A stretch of DNA of 64,000 nucleotides from Kluyvera georgiana ATCC 51603 (GCF_001654985.1 NZ_LXEU01000010.1:47384-111383); one strand, 5' to 3'; positions 46,755-59,809 are shown, counted from the stretch's first letter. The notes: generated by a model from the letters alone, not told the origin. Numbers and translations are program-made.

Positions 46755-49073
46755 TTAGTGGCAATCGCCAGCCGGGCTGGAGCAGCAGGAAGTCGGCGTT
46801 TTGCGCGACGCCAGCAGGGAGACATCCACCCGACTACGGGCGCGGCGCAGCAGACCCAGCACTACAATGTTAAACAGAATCACCGCCAGAATGCACACCA
46901 GGCTGTAGCGCGGATGCTGGCTGAAGCTGACCGTCTGGTAATAGAGCGTGGACAGCGAGTAGGCGATATTCAGCCCCCACAGGATGGAGAACGTCATCCA
47001 GCCACGGCTCGATTCACGGGCTATCGCCCCCATGACCGAGATGCACGGAATGTAGAGCAGTACGAAAATCAGGTAGCTGTACGCTGCCGCCGCGCTGCCG
47101 AATTTGCTGCCCATCACGCCCATTGCGCCGGTTTCCATCTCGCCATCGCCTTTGCTGGCTTCGATGGGGTTAGCCAGTACGCTTAGGCTGAAGGTGTCTT
47201 TCAGGCCTTGCCAGGTTTCATCGAGCGCGCCCAGCAGTTCATCGCCGAGATGGAATTCCTGCGGGTTGAACGCTTCGTTCTGGATGTCTTCGGCGGTGTA
47301 GAGGGTGTTCAGCGTCCCCACCACCACTTCTTTCGCCATCGCCCCGGTAAACAGGCCGACGGTGGCCTGCCAGTTATCTTCATGCACGCCAATCGGTTTA
47401 AACACCGGCGTAATCACGCGGCTGACAGAGGCCAGCGCCGAATCATTGATGTTGTCGACGATCTTGCCGCTGAACGAGAAGCTGTTCAGCGCGCTCAGGA
47501 AGATGCTGACGATCACGATAACTTTACCGGCGCGCAGCACGAAGCCTTTCAGGCGCTGCCAGGTCTGGATGAACAGGCTTTTGATGTGCGGTACGTGGTA
47601 GACCGGCAGTTCCATCACGAACGGCGAGGCTTCGCCGCGCATGATGGTGTATTTGAGCATCAGGCCGGTGAGGATGGCGATAACGATCCCCAGCACATAG
47701 AGCGAGAAGACGACCAGCGCGCCGCCCTGGCCGAAGAAGGCTGCGGCGAAGACCGCGAAGATAGCCAGACGCGCGCCGCAGGACATAAACGGCGCCATCA
47801 TTATGGTCATCAGGCGCTCGCGCGGGGCATCCAGGGTACGGGCACCCATCACCGACGGCACGTTACAGCCGAAGCCGACGATCAGCGGCACAAAGGATTT
47901 CCCCGGCAGGCCGAGCGCCTGCATCAGGCGGTCCATGACGAAGGCGGCGCGGGCCATATAGCCGGAGTCCTCAAGGAACGAGAGGAACAGGTACATCATA
48001 CCGATTTGCGGCACCAGCGGCAGAACGGTGTTGATACCACCACCAAGCCCCTGCGCCAGGAATACGGTCAGCCAGTCCGGGAAGTGCAGGGTATAGCCAA
48101 TCCACTGAATACCGTGAATAAACAGCGCTACCGAGCCGCCGTCAAAGATGGGCTGTAAGGCGCCGCCGATGTTAATCGCCAGCAGGAACATCAGGTACAT
48201 CACGAACAGAAAGACCGGCAGCCCCAGCACGCGGTTGAGGACGATTTTATCCAGCGCGGCGGTGAAGCGGCTTGGTTCGGCGGTCAGCGTATTGCTGACG
48301 GCGTCGCAGATAGCGGCGATGCTCTGATAGCGAGCGTCGGCGATATGCAGCGCCGGATCGTCCAGCTCTTCGCTCAGGTGCGCCAGCGCAATGTCCAGTT
48401 TATGCGCAGCATCGCCGGCGTAGGCGCTGCTGTAGATGTCGCCTTCCAGCATCTGCATACCCAGCCAAAGACGTTGGCGTTGCGGAATGTCTTGCGCCAT
48501 CTCTTTGGCTAGATTATCGGCTTCGCGCAGCAGCGGCTGTGGATAGTGCACCAACTCCAGCTGCTGATTGCCCTTGTGGCGATCGATCGCCATTTTCAGC
48601 GCTTCAATGCCGCGAGCGCGGGTCGATACCAGCGGCACAACCGGGCAGCCGAGGCGAGCGGAAAGGGCGTCGACATCAATGCGAATCTGCTGTTTCTCGG
48701 CGATATCCAGCATGTTCAGTGCGACCACGCACGGAATGCCCAGTTCGAGCAGTTGCAGCGTCAGATAAAGGTTACGTTCCAGATTGGAGGCGTCGACCAC
48801 GTTAATCAGCAGGTCGGCATCGCCGCTGAGAATGTAGTGGCAGGCGATTTGTTCATCCAGTGACGTTTGCGAGGATATGGTGGTCAGCGAGTAGGTGCCC
48901 GGCAGATCGACAAGAGTGACCTGATGATCGGTGGTGGCGAAAGATCCTTCTTTACGTTCAACCGTGACTCCCGCCCAGTTGCCTACGCGCTGGCGCGCGC
49001 CGGTTAGCTGATTAAATAAAGTTGTCTTGCCGGAATTAGGATTACCAATTAGACCGATGGTTAATTTTTTCAT
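46755..49073 (-). CDS. feoB: FeoB, ferrous iron permease with G-protein domain
   Basis: Main inner-membrane Fe(II) transporter, 772 residues. The N-terminal GTPase domain carries GNPNSGKTTL at 10-19, the switch VDLPGTYSL near 55-64 and NMLD near 119. The C-terminal membrane domain contains two Gate repeats (GCNVPSVMGARTLD and FAPFMSCGARLAIF type). It ends in a cysteine-rich tail (SCCSSPAGDCH). It is transcribed with feoA upstream (31-bp gap) and feoC downstream, and supplies iron when it is reduced, as in anaerobic conditions. Confidence 0.98.
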   Translation of the reverse strand: MKKLTIGLIGNPNSGKTTLFNQLTGARQRVGNWAGVTVERKEGSFATTDHQVTLVDLPGTYSLTTISSQTSLDEQIACHYILSGDADLLINVVDASNLERNLYLTLQLLELGIPCVVALNMLDIAEKQQIRIDVDALSARLGCPVVPLVSTRARGIEALKMAIDRHKGNQQLELVHYPQPLLREADNLAKEMAQDIPQRQRLWLGMQMLEGDIYSSAYAGDAAHKLDIALAHLSEELDDPALHIADARYQSIAAICDAVSNTLTAEPSRFTAALDKIVLNRVLGLPVFLFVMYLMFLLAINIGGALQPIFDGGSVALFIHGIQWIGYTLHFPDWLTVFLAQGLGGGINTVLPLVPQIGMMYLFLSFLEDSGYMARAAFVMDRLMQALGLPGKSFVPLIVGFGCNVPSVMGARTLDAPRERLMTIMMAPFMSCGARLAIFAVFAAAFFGQGGALVVFSLYVLGIVIAILTGLMLKYTIMRGEASPFVMELPVYHVPHIKSLFIQTWQRLKGFVLRAGKVIVIVSIFLSALNSFSFSGKIVDNINDSALASVSRVITPVFKPIGVHEDNWQATVGLFTGAMAKEVVVGTLNTLYTAEDIQNEAFNPQEFHLGDELLGALDETWQGLKDTFSLSVLANPIEASKGDGEMETGAMGVMGSKFGSAAAAYSYLIFVLLYIPCISVMGAIARESSRGWMTFSILWGLNIAYSLSTLYYQTVSFSQHPRYSLVCILAVILFNIVVLGLLRRARSRVDVSLLASRKTPTSCCSSPAGDCH

Positions 49074-49104
49074 TTTTCAGACTCTTATTACCGGGCTGAA
49101 GTCA

Positions 49105-49401
<297 letters not shown>

Positions 49402-49435
49402 TCAACGAATAAAGAATAAAATGCACTGCAAATGA

Positions 49436-49450
49436 TGATAATGAGAATGG
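49436..49450 (-). promoter_or_regulatory. Fur-like box upstream of feoA
   Basis: TGATAATGAGAATGG matches the 7-1-7 Fur consensus at 11 of 15 positions, about 107-121 bases before the feoA start. Confidence 0.6.
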
Positions 49451-49511
49451 TTTTTATCATCAATACATAATATGCGCCTGGCGGGAGTTTTGCGCACTAT
49501 TTGCACTTTTT

Positions 49512-49525
49512 TTGATATTCCTCAA
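49512..49525 (-). promoter_or_regulatory. FNR-like site upstream of feoA
   Basis: TTGAT-ATTC-CTCAA matches the FNR consensus TTGAT-N4-ATCAA at 9 of 10 positions. feo is reported to be FNR-activated in E. coli. Confidence 0.65.
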
Positions 49526-49684
49526 GCAACTCAATGTAGCGAGAAATCAATTAACCGATATTTACATCGCTTAATGTTTAATTAAGGTTTCATTGGTTAA
49601 TAAAATAAAACGTGACAAGGCTTATTATTAAAAACCGATCTGAAAGTCCTAATGGCTGGGCGAGCTATATATCCGGGAAGGAAA

Positions 49685-49767
49685 GGTAGGCCTGATAAGC
49701 GTAGCGCCATCAGGCACAATGCGAGCACGCAGTCGGATGGCGGCGTACACGCCTTATCCGGCCTACA
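49685..49767. repeat. REP/BIME pair before yhgF
   Basis: Inverted REP units GCCTGATAAGCGTAGCGCC and GGATGGCGGCGTACACGCC, ending GGCCTAC, next to the yhgF 3' end. Confidence 0.9.
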
Positions 49768-49788
49768 AACGGATAAGGCGTTTATTGA

Positions 49789-52122
49789 TTACCGTTTTTT
49801 ACCCATTGCTGCGGCTAAGGCGTCCATCATGGCGCTGTTACCGGTAGGCTGAGCTTCACGACCGCGCGGCTTGGCCGCTTTCGCTGCTGGACGCCCGCCG
49901 TTTTGCGGACGGTCATTACCGCCGCCGCGACGGGCATTGGTTTCACCCGGCTGCTCATCCAGACGCATGGTCAGGGCGATACGCTTACGCTGCAAATCGA
50001 CTTCCAGCACCTTCACCTTGACGATATCGCCCGCTTTCACCACGGTGTGTGGATCTTCGACGAATTTATCCGCCAGCGAGGAGATATGCACCAGGCCGTC
50101 CTGGTGCACGCCGATATCGACAAAGGCGCCAAAGTTGGTGACGTTGGTCACCGCGCCTTCGAGGATCATCCCCGGCAGCAGGTCGTTCATGGTTTCCACG
50201 CCATCGGCGAACTTCGCGGTTTTAAATTCCGGACGCGGGTCGCGGCCCGGTTTTTCCAGCTCTTTGATGATGTCGGTGACGGTCGGCACGCCGAAACGCT
50301 CGTCGGTAAACTCGGAGGCTTTCAGACCGCGGAGTTCGCTGCTGTTGCCCATCAGATCTTTCAGCGCCTGCTGAGTGGCCGCCAGAATGCGTTCAACCAC
50401 CGGGTAGGCTTCCGGGTGCACGGTGGAAGCGTCCAGCGGGTTATCGCCGTGGTTAATGCGCAGGAAGCCCGCGCACTGCTCGAACGCTTTCGGCCCCAGA
50501 CGACTTACCTTCAGCAACTGCTGTCGGTTCTGGAACTGGCCGTTCTCATCGCGCCAGGCGACGATGTTCTGCGCCATCATGCGCGTCAGGCCCGCGACGC
50601 GGGTCAGCAGCGGCACGGAGGCGGTGTTCAGATCCACGCCGACGGCGTTCACGCAGTCTTCGACGACCGCGTCCAGCTTACGCGCCAGCTGCGTCTGGCT
50701 GACGTCATGCTGATACTGGCCCACACCGATGGATTTCGGGTCGATTTTCACCAGCTCTGCCAGCGGATCCTGTAGACGACGGGCGATAGACACCGCGCCG
50801 CGCAGGGAAACGTCGAGATCCGGGAACTCCTGCGCCGCCAGTTCGGAGGCGGAATACACTGAAGCGCCGGCTTCGCTGACGATCACCTTCTGCGCGGTGA
50901 CCTGTGGGAACTGTTTCTGCACATCGAGGAAGAAACGTTCGGTTTCGCGTGAGGCGGTACCGTTGCCGATAGCCACCAGCTCAACGTTGTGTTTTTCGCA
51001 CAGCGCCGCGACGACAACCGCGGCTTTCGCCGCCTGCCCGGTGTGCGGGTAGATGGTATCCGTTGCCACCAGCTTGCCGGTGCCGTCAACCACCGCCACC
51101 TTCACGCCGGTACGCAGACCTGGGTCGAGGCCCATGGTCGCGCGCAGGCCAGCCGGCGCAGCCATCAGCAGATCGTGGAGGTTACGGGCGAAGACGTTAA
51201 TGGCTTCATCTTCCGCGCGTTCGCGCACGGTGCCCATCAGCTCGGTTTCGAGGTGCATCAGCACCTTGATGCGCCAGGTCCAGCTCACCACGCCTTTGCG
51301 CCAGCTATCCGCCGGGGCGCTGTTCAGGCGCAGGCCGAGGTGGTCGATAATAATCTGTTCGCAGTGGCTCTCTTTCGGCGGTTCGTCGAACTGTGGATCG
51401 GCGTTGAGCGAGAGCTGCAGAATACCTTCATTGCGCCCGCGGAACATCGCCAGCGCGCGGTGGGAAGGGGTGGTGGAAATCGGTTCGTGATGGTCGAAGT
51501 AGTCGCGGAATTTCGCGCCTTCCTCTTCCTTACCGCTGACCACTTTGGCCACCAGATGGGCGTTCTTCCACAGGTAGTCACGTACTTTCGCCAGCAGGCC
51601 TGCGTCTTCGGCGAAGCGTTCCATCAGGATATAGCGCGCGCCGTCGAGGGCGGCTTTGGTGTCCGCCACGCCCTTATCGGCATCGATAAATTTCGCCGCC
51701 TCGGTTTCCGGGTCGTGAGACGGTTCGCTCCACAGCAGATCGGCCAGCGGCTCAAGACCCGCTTCAATGGCAATTTGCCCGCGGGTACGGCGCTTCTGTT
51801 TGTACGGTAAGTAGAGGTCTTCGAGTTCGGTTTTATTGAGCGTGCCGTTGATGGCTTTTTCCAGCGCGTCGGTGAGCTTACCCTGCTCACCGATGGATTT
51901 CAGAATGACCTGACGGCGGTCTTCCAGCTCACGCAAATACCCCAGGCGAGTTTCCAGATTACGCAGCTGCGTATCATCCAGCCCGCCGGTGATTTCCTTA
52001 CGATAACGTGCGATAAACGGCACGGTGTTCCCTTCATCAAGCAGGCGAACGGCGGCTTCCACCTGTTCGGCTCTGGCCTGAAGTTCACCCGCAATAATGC
52101 GGCAGAGCGAATCATTCATCAT
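49789..52122 (-). CDS. yhgF: YhgF/Tex, S1-domain RNA-binding transcription accessory protein
   Basis: A 777-residue Tex-family protein. It has an N-terminal helical Tex domain (about 1-200), an RNase H-like YqgF domain ([17 protein letters not shown] near 327), helix-hairpin-helix motifs ([19 protein letters not shown] and [17 protein letters not shown]) and a C-terminal S1 domain ([19 protein letters not shown] near 651). The tail is Arg/Gly-rich. It likely acts in transcription and ribosome quality control, by family. It is downstream of greB on the same strand, separated by a strong hairpin. Confidence 0.97.
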   Translation of the reverse strand: MMNDSLCRIIAGELQARAEQVEAAVRLLDEGNTVPFIARYRKEITGGLDDTQLRNLETRLGYLRELEDRRQVILKSIGEQGKLTDALEKAINGTLNKTELEDLYLPYKQKRRTRGQIAIEAGLEPLADLLWSEPSHDPETEAAKFIDADKGVADTKAALDGARYILMERFAEDAGLLAKVRDYLWKNAHLVAKVVSGKEEEGAKFRDYFDHHEPISTTPSHRALAMFRGRNEGILQLSLNADPQFDEPPKESHCEQIIIDHLGLRLNSAPADSWRKGVVSWTWRIKVLMHLETELMGTVRERAEDEAINVFARNLHDLLMAAPAGLRATMGLDPGLRTGVKVAVVDGTGKLVATDTIYPHTGQAAKAAVVVAALCEKHNVELVAIGNGTASRETERFFLDVQKQFPQVTAQKVIVSEAGASVYSASELAAQEFPDLDVSLRGAVSIARRLQDPLAELVKIDPKSIGVGQYQHDVSQTQLARKLDAVVEDCVNAVGVDLNTASVPLLTRVAGLTRMMAQNIVAWRDENGQFQNRQQLLKVSRLGPKAFEQCAGFLRINHGDNPLDASTVHPEAYPVVERILAATQQALKDLMGNSSELRGLKASEFTDERFGVPTVTDIIKELEKPGRDPRPEFKTAKFADGVETMNDLLPGMILEGAVTNVTNFGAFVDIGVHQDGLVHISSLADKFVEDPHTVVKAGDIVKVKVLEVDLQRKRIALTMRLDEQPGETNARRGGGNDRPQNGGRPAAKAAKPRGREAQPTGNSAMMDALAAAMGKKR

Positions 52123-52171
52123 GGCTTGGTTTCACTGTTAGGTCATAAAATCAGGGGACAGTTATACGGAT

Positions 52172-52193
52172 TGACTGGCAAAAATGCCAGTCA
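52172..52193 (-). terminator. Hairpin between greB and yhgF
   Basis: TGACTGGCA and TGCCAGTCA form a perfect 9-bp stem with a four-base A/T loop. No T-run follows, so it may be a partial terminator or attenuator after greB. Confidence 0.5.
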
Positions 52194-52221
52194 TCAGCGG
52201 GGGCTTCGGATTGTTCCGGCG

Positions 52222-52695
52222 TTATTTTACGTAATCGATCGCATTTACGTACCAGCTAGCTTCACCCGCTGGCGTGTTGACGACCGCGAGGTCGCCGACC
52301 TCTTTTTTTAATAGCGCGCGGGCCATCGGCGAGTCGATCGAAATGTAGTCCTTGCGGCCAAAAATCTCGTCGTAGCCGACAATGCGAAAACGCTTGGTAT
52401 CGCCGTCGTCGTTTTCAATCTCCACCCACGCGCCAAAAAAGACTTTGCCTTCCTGCTGCGGCGAGTAATCGACGATACGCAGATTTTCCAGACACTTGGT
52501 TAAATAACGAACGCGGCGGTCAATCTCCCTTAAGCGTTTTTTATTATACTGGTAGTCAGCATTTTCACTGCGATCGCCAAGGCTCGCGGCCCAGGTCACT
52601 TTTTTGGTGACTTCCGGGCGCTCTTCGCGCCAGAGATAATCCATCTCTTGTTTGAGCTTTTCGTACCCTTCACGGGTGATCAACGGTGTTTTCAT
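52222..52695 (-). CDS. greB: GreB, transcript cleavage factor
   Basis: Rescues backtracked RNA polymerase by stimulating cleavage of the nascent RNA. It has 157 residues. The N-terminal coiled coil (about 1-75) carries the catalytic tip LGDRSENADYQYNKK with acidic Asp41 and Glu44. The C-terminal FKBP-like domain has GRKDYISIDSPMARALLKKEVGD. It is divergent from ompR and lies upstream of yhgF. Confidence 0.98.
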   Translation of the reverse strand: MKTPLITREGYEKLKQEMDYLWREERPEVTKKVTWAASLGDRSENADYQYNKKRLREIDRRVRYLTKCLENLRIVDYSPQQEGKVFFGAWVEIENDDGDTKRFRIVGYDEIFGRKDYISIDSPMARALLKKEVGDLAVVNTPAGEASWYVNAIDYVK

Positions 52696-52925
52696 CTTAA
52701 GTGCTTACCTGGCTGCCGAGGAAATATTGCGCACAATACGTATTACGTGAGCATACCGACAGAATAAATAATGTGTATTAAGATTCATTGTATACTTAAC
52801 TCGCTGTTAAATATGCTTTGTAACAATTTAGCCTGGAATTTATACCAGATTTAGCTGGTCGCAAGCGCAGGCTTTTTTGAGAATACATGCTGATTAATTG
52901 TTGCGAACCTTTGGGAGTAAAAACA

Positions 52926-54994
<2,069 letters not shown>

Positions 54995-55026
54995 AAAAAC
55001 CGCTGGGGAAAACCCCGGCGGTTTTT
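54995..55026. terminator. Bidirectional terminator between envZ and pckA
   Basis: AAAAACCGC-T-GGGG and CCCC-G-GCGGTTTTT form a long stem with an A-rich loop and T-runs on both strands. It can end both ompR-envZ and pckA transcripts, the pckA one further on through a REP pair. Confidence 0.88.
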
Positions 55027-55047
55027 GTTTTGGCGCTTGAACGACCT

Positions 55048-55128
55048 GTAAGCCTGATAAGCGTAGCGCCATCAGGCTCGGTGCGGTTCGTTGCCGGATG
55101 GCGGCGTAAACGCCTTATCCGGCCTACA
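55048..55128. repeat. REP/BIME pair between envZ and pckA
   Basis: Inverted REP units of the GCCTGATAAGCGTAGCGCC and GCCGGATGGCGGCGTAAACG types, with TGTAAGCC and GGCCTACA ends. Confidence 0.9.
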
Positions 55129-55137
55129 CACGCTGAG

Positions 55138-56754
55138 TTACAGCTGCGGACCTGCGCTCACCAGCGCGGCGCCGGCAGGCGTATCGGTGTACTTCTCAAA
55201 GTTCTCTTTAAACAGCTTCGCCAGCGTTTCGGCCTTCTCCTGCCACTGCTCCGGCGAACCGTAGGTATTACGCGGATCGAGGATGTGGGTGTCGACGCCC
55301 GGCAGCGCGGTTGGGATCTGCAGGTTAAACATCGGCAGGGTGAAGGTTTCGGCGTTATCCAGCGAACCGTCGAGGATGGCATCAATGATGGCGCGCGTAT
55401 TCTGGATGGAGATACGTTTGCCGGTGCCGTTCCAGCCGGTATTCACCAGGTAGGCCTGAGCGCCCGCCGCCTGCATGCGTTTCACCAGCACTTCTGCATA
55501 CTGCGTTGGGTGCAGCGACAGGAACGCCGCGCCGAAACAGGCGGAGAAGGTTGGCGTCGGTTCGGTGACGCCGCGCTCGGTGCCCGCCAGCTTCGCGGTG
55601 AAGCCAGACAGGAAGTGGTACTGCGTCTGGTCGGCGGTGAGGCGCGAAACCGGCGGCAGTACGCCGAACGCATCGGCAGTCAGGAAGATAACTTTGGTCG
55701 CGTGGCCCGCTTTTGACACCGGCTTGACGATATTGTCGATGTGATAAATCGGGTAGGAAACGCGGGTGTTTTCGGTTTTTGAGCCGTCGTCGAAGTCGAT
55801 ACTGCCGTCTTCACGCACCACCACGTTTTCCAGCAGCGCGTCGCGGCGAATGGCGTGGTAGATATCCGGCTCAGCCGCTTCCGACAGCTTAATGGTTTTG
55901 GCGTAGCAGCCGCCTTCAAAGTTAAACACGCCGTCGTCATCCCAGCCGTGTTCGTCATCGCCAATCAGACGACGTTTCGGGTCGGTAGACAGGGTGGTTT
56001 TACCGGTGCCGGAGAGGCCGAAGAACACGGCCACATCGCCTTTCTCGCCGACGTTCGCGGAACAGTGCATGGACGCAATGCCCTGCAGCGGCAGCAGGTA
56101 GTTCATGATGGAGAACATACCTTTTTTCATTTCGCCGCCGTACCAGGTCCCGCCAATCAGCTGGATACGTTCCGTCAGGTTAAACGCGATGAAGTTTTCC
56201 GAGTTGAGACCCTGTTCTTTCCACTGCGGGTTGGTGCACTTCGCACCGTTCATAACGATAAAGTCAGGTTTAAACGTCTTCAGCTCTTCATCGGTTGGGC
56301 GAATAAACATGTTTTTGACGAAGTGCGCCTGCCAGGCCACCTCGGTGATAAAACGGACGGACAGACGGGTGTCTTCATTAGCGCCGCAGAAGGCGTCAAT
56401 GATAAACAGACGTTTGCCGGACAGCTGTTCTGACACCAGGCCTTTCAGATGTTGCCAGATTTCAGGTGACAGAGGCTTATTGTCATTTTTTCCGTTGCCC
56501 TTATCAGACCACCACACGGTGTCGCGGGTTGTGTCATCGCGAACAATGTATTTGTCCTTCGGAGAACGGCCGGTAAAGATACCGGTGTCGACAGAAATTG
56601 CTCCCAGGTTCGTCAGTACACCACGCTCATAACCTTCCAGGTTAGGATCGAGTTCTTCTTGATACAATGTATCGTAATCGGGGTTGTAGACGATATCCTG
56701 TACGTCGTTAATACCATAAGCCTTGAGGTCCTGCGGGGTTATACCGTTGCGCAT
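55138..56754 (-). CDS. pckA: PckA, phosphoenolpyruvate carboxykinase (ATP)
   Basis: Converts oxaloacetate plus ATP to phosphoenolpyruvate, the entry to gluconeogenesis. It has 538 residues, two fewer than E. coli at the N-terminus. The ATP loop [11 protein letters not shown] lies near 245-255, the metal and phosphate site [18 protein letters not shown] near 264-281, and RSPKDKY binds substrate. It is divergent from yhgE, with two CRP-like sites in the shared region. Strong catabolite control is known for pckA in E. coli. Confidence 0.98.
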   Translation of the reverse strand: MRNGITPQDLKAYGINDVQDIVYNPDYDTLYQEELDPNLEGYERGVLTNLGAISVDTGIFTGRSPKDKYIVRDDTTRDTVWWSDKGNGKNDNKPLSPEIWQHLKGLVSEQLSGKRLFIIDAFCGANEDTRLSVRFITEVAWQAHFVKNMFIRPTDEELKTFKPDFIVMNGAKCTNPQWKEQGLNSENFIAFNLTERIQLIGGTWYGGEMKKGMFSIMNYLLPLQGIASMHCSANVGEKGDVAVFFGLSGTGKTTLSTDPKRRLIGDDEHGWDDDGVFNFEGGCYAKTIKLSEAAEPDIYHAIRRDALLENVVVREDGSIDFDDGSKTENTRVSYPIYHIDNIVKPVSKAGHATKVIFLTADAFGVLPPVSRLTADQTQYHFLSGFTAKLAGTERGVTEPTPTFSACFGAAFLSLHPTQYAEVLVKRMQAAGAQAYLVNTGWNGTGKRISIQNTRAIIDAILDGSLDNAETFTLPMFNLQIPTALPGVDTHILDPRNTYGSPEQWQEKAETLAKLFKENFEKYTDTPAGAALVSAGPQL

Positions 56755-56869
56755 TTCACTGCTCCTTAGCCAATATGTACTACCATAAATTCTATGGGTA
56801 TTTTAGGGGTGTTGACCGCGACCAGGCTCATAGATTTACGTATCCCGACAAACGTCTTACTTACGAAAA

Positions 56870-56891
56870 CATTGTGACTCCTGTCACGAAG
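56870..56891 (-). promoter_or_regulatory. CRP-like site proximal to pckA
   Basis: TGTGA-CTCCTG-TCACG has 9 of 10 half-site matches with the correct 6-base spacer. It is about 116-137 bases from the pckA start. Confidence 0.68.
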
Positions 56892-56972
56892 CGACAGGGA
56901 TTATGACAGGAAACACCGCGTATTTGGCACGAATGTTCTTAAATGGTTACAAAATGGTTTAATTGACAGCAT

Positions 56973-56994
56973 AAATGTGAATGTAATCGCATTT
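56973..56994. promoter_or_regulatory. CRP-like site distal to pckA, proximal to yhgE
   Basis: AAATGTGA-ATGTAA-TCGCATTT is a nearly perfect extended CRP palindrome (9 of 10 in the cores and matching flanks). It could act on pckA or yhgE. Confidence 0.7.
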
Positions 56995-57123
56995 ATGAAA
57001 GAAAATTACGTAATGCTTTCAGAACAAAAATCGATTCACCTCGTCTGTCGATACGGCGTATTTCGGTTCTGTTTCGTTCAATGAGATACTCTATTTACCC
57101 TATCCTGAAGCAGGGACACTGAT

Positions 57124-58842
57124 ATGGATACTGTGACACCGCTTTCCTCGCCAACCCGCTGGGGCATGGTGCTAACCGGCCTGGTACAAGGGTTGCTGTG
57201 CTACCTGCTGGTGACTGAGCTTATTCCTCACCCTGGTTGGTGGATATTTTATGGATTGCCCGGCAGCCTGGCATTATCTTCTGTGCTGCTGTTTAGCGTC
57301 ATCTCGTTTCGCCAGCGCGCGCTGTGGGGCTGGCTGGCCGTTATTCTGGCGGTCGTCCTCGCCATGAGCGGATGGCTGAAAAGCAACCTCAACGGCGATG
57401 ATTCATGGCGGCAGTACGATGCCCTGTTCCGTTATGGTTGGTGTTTACTGTTGATGGCGCTGATGATTTTGCCGTGGATACAGTTTCAGCTCCACCCCCA
57501 TCCGGGGAGCTATCGCTATGTGCATTTCTATGACCAACAGTGGCAGAACGCGCTGACGCTGCTGCTGATTGGCGTCGCTAATGGTCTGGTCTGGCTCATC
57601 TTCCTGCTGTGGAGCGGGCTGTTTGAGCTGGCGAATATTACTTTCTTCTCTCACCTGTTCTTTGAGACGGAATGGTTTATTTACCTCGTTATTGGCCTGG
57701 TAACGGCGCTGACGGTGATTCTGGCGCGGCAGAACGTGCGGCTGGTGAGCGCCATTCATAAGCTGCTGACGCTGCTTGCTACTGGCCTGCTGCCGTTAGT
57801 TTCGCTGCTGGCGATTCTGTTCCTCGTGACGTTGGCGTTTACCGGGCTGACGGTGATTTCGCAGCGCGTGTCCGCCGCGCTGCTGCTGATCACCTTAGCG
57901 CTGAGTCAGCTGTTGCTGACGGCGATGGTTTGGCAGCCGCAGCAATCGCGATTGAGCTATCCACGGCCGCTGCGCTATCTCATCATTACGGCGATGGTGC
58001 TTACGCCGGTGTATGCGGCGATTGCCGGTTGGGCGCTGTGGATGAGAATCGGGCAGTACGGCTGGACGGCGGAGCGCCTGCACGGCACGCTGGTGGTGGT
58101 GGTCTTGCTGGTCTGGTCGCTGGGCTATGTGCTGAGTCTGCTGCGCCGCCGGGAAGATCCTTCGCCGCAGATGGGCAAGGTGCATCTGGCGGTGTCGCTG
58201 CTGGCGCTGGCGCTATTGATACTGCTTTATACGCCACTACTCGATAGCGGACGCATTAGCGTCAATAGCCATATGGCGCGCTACCATCAAGGTAAAATTA
58301 ACGCCGATCAGGTCAGCCTGTATATGCTGTCCCACAGCGGTAAGCCGGGGCGTGAAGCGCTGCTGATGCTGCAAAAAGACCCGCAATTTATCCAGGATGC
58401 TAAACGTCAGCGCGAGCTGAAGAGGCTGCTTAACGGCGATCGTAGTCCGCTGGAAAAAATGACCTCGCCGATGCTGGAGAACAACGTCGTTGTGGCACCG
58501 GGCAGCCTGGTGCCGGATGCGGCGCTGTGGGCAGCTATTATTGAACGGCGCTATCTGGTGGAATCCTGTAGCGAGGTCGATAGCTGCGTACTGGTCAGCC
58601 AGGATCTGAACGGCGACGGTAACGCAGAGCAGGTGCTGTATGCGTTTGGCGATCGTACCGTGCTGGTGTTTAGCCAGGGCGTGGGGCGGTGGGAGTTTAA
58701 GGCCAGCGCAACGCTGCCTGCCGGAGTGAATAAAGAGAAACTGTTGCGTGCGGTCGCCGAGGGCAAGGTCGGGGCGAAGCCGAAGGCGTGGCAGGATATG
58801 ACGCTGGGAGATGAAACGGTGGTGCTGGAGTATCGGCGCTAG
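57124..58842 (+). CDS. yhgE: YhgE, DUF4153 inner-membrane protein
   Basis: A 572-residue protein of unknown function with about ten or more hydrophobic segments in the first 370 residues. The C-terminal 200 residues are soluble (LLNGDRSPLEKMTSPMLENN) and include a DLNGDGNAEQVLYAFGD stretch. The length and sequence match E. coli YhgE (DUF4153), which is divergent from pckA there too. A 13-bp inverted repeat follows the gene. Confidence 0.93.
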   Translation: MDTVTPLSSPTRWGMVLTGLVQGLLCYLLVTELIPHPGWWIFYGLPGSLALSSVLLFSVISFRQRALWGWLAVILAVVLAMSGWLKSNLNGDDSWRQYDALFRYGWCLLLMALMILPWIQFQLHPHPGSYRYVHFYDQQWQNALTLLLIGVANGLVWLIFLLWSGLFELANITFFSHLFFETEWFIYLVIGLVTALTVILARQNVRLVSAIHKLLTLLATGLLPLVSLLAILFLVTLAFTGLTVISQRVSAALLLITLALSQLLLTAMVWQPQQSRLSYPRPLRYLIITAMVLTPVYAAIAGWALWMRIGQYGWTAERLHGTLVVVVLLVWSLGYVLSLLRRREDPSPQMGKVHLAVSLLALALLILLYTPLLDSGRISVNSHMARYHQGKINADQVSLYMLSHSGKPGREALLMLQKDPQFIQDAKRQRELKRLLNGDRSPLEKMTSPMLENNVVVAPGSLVPDAALWAAIIERRYLVESCSEVDSCVLVSQDLNGDGNAEQVLYAFGDRTVLVFSQGVGRWEFKASATLPAGVNKEKLLRAVAEGKVGAKPKAWQDMTLGDETVVLEYRR

Positions 58843-58843
58843 G

Positions 58844-58882
58844 CGTTTGGCTGGGCTACGCGAAATGTTGCCCAGCCAAACG
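58844..58882. terminator. Terminator hairpin between yhgE and hslO
   Basis: CGTTTGGCTGGGC and GCCCAGCCAAACG form a 13-bp perfect stem over a 13-base loop. It lies between the convergent yhgE and hslO, with no long T-run. Confidence 0.75.
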
Positions 58883-58907
58883 TTGCGCCGCCGGGTAGGC
58901 GGCAGAA

Positions 58908-59786
58908 TTAATGCACCTGCGGGTCCGCCGGAGAGGCGTTATTGCGGATCTCAGAGATATCCATCGCGTTAAACACGTAGTGGCTACCACAGTAGTCGCA
59001 GTGCATATCGATCTCGCCTTCTTCTTCCAGAATGCTGTTGATCTCTTCATCCGGCAGCGTTTTCAGCGCACCGGCGCAGCGTTCGCGAGAACAGGTGCAC
59101 TTAAACTCGACGCCCTGCGGATCGTACAGCATCACCTCTTCTTCGTGGTACAGACGCCACAGCACATCGTTGGCCGGCAGCGTGAACAGCTCTTCGGCTT
59201 TAATCGTGTCGGTCAGCGCCGCCAGATGGTCGAAGTCTTCCGGCTGGGCATTCTGCGCGGGCATCACCTGCAGTAACATCCCACCCGCGGCCGGTTTACC
59301 CTCAGACTCACCGGTACGGATAATAAGACGGGTAGGCAGCTGTTCGGAACGCTGGAAGTAATCTTCGAGGCATGCCGCCAGCGTATCGCCTTCCAGACCG
59401 ACTACGCCCTGATAACGTTCACCCTCGGCTGGGGTAATGGTAATGACCAGATAGCCGTTGCCGATCAGTGTTTTCAGATCGGCATCTTCTGGAATCTCAC
59501 CCTGCACACGGGCCACGCCGCGCAGCTGCTGGTGGTTGTTACCGTTGATCACCGCCAGCGTCATCGGGCCATCGCCCTGCAGCTGAACGGTGATATCACC
59601 TTCAAACTTCAGCGTCGCGGTCAGCAGGCTGGTGGCAACCAGCAGCTCCGACAGCACGTTTTTCACCGGCTGCGGGTAGTTGTGGCCTGCCAGAATCTGT
59701 TCGAGCGTTTCGGATACGGTGACCAGTTCGCCACGTACGGCATAGTTTTCAAACAGATAGCGATGTAATTGATCGTGTTGAGTCAT
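58908..59786 (-). CDS. hslO: HslO/Hsp33, redox-activated chaperone
   Basis: Holdase chaperone activated by oxidation plus unfolding. It has 292 residues as in E. coli. The zinc-binding redox switch is [10 protein letters not shown] near 231-239 together with CDYCGSHY near 265-272 (CxC and CxxC). The N-terminal domain binds substrate. It is the last gene of the yrfG-hslR-hslO cluster. Confidence 0.98.
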   Translation of the reverse strand: MTQHDQLHRYLFENYAVRGELVTVSETLEQILAGHNYPQPVKNVLSELLVATSLLTATLKFEGDITVQLQGDGPMTLAVINGNNHQQLRGVARVQGEIPEDADLKTLIGNGYLVITITPAEGERYQGVVGLEGDTLAACLEDYFQRSEQLPTRLIIRTGESEGKPAAGGMLLQVMPAQNAQPEDFDHLAALTDTIKAEELFTLPANDVLWRLYHEEEVMLYDPQGVEFKCTCSRERCAGALKTLPDEEINSILEEEGEIDMHCDYCGSHYVFNAMDISEIRNNASPADPQVH

Positions 59787-59809
59787 AATTTTCTCTCTTG
59801 GGGTGGCAG

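Larger units (their letters stand above)
56755..57123. other. pckA-yhgE intergenic region (369 bp)
   Basis: AT-rich region shared by two divergent genes. It holds two CRP-like sites, 56870-56891 and 56973-56994, about 103 bp apart. No gene or further structure is apparent. Confidence 0.65.

Noticed and set aside
47208..48158. 316-codon open frame on the plus strand inside feoB
   Set aside because: It is antisense to feoB with low-complexity His/Asp/Arg-rich sequence and no family match.
49903..50775. 290-codon plus-strand frame inside yhgF
   Set aside because: It is a shadow of the yhgF gene with no ribosome site or domain.
52887..52925. 13-residue N-terminal extension of ompR
   Set aside because: GGGAG lies before the downstream ATG, and the conserved N-terminus MQENYKILVVDDD begins there.
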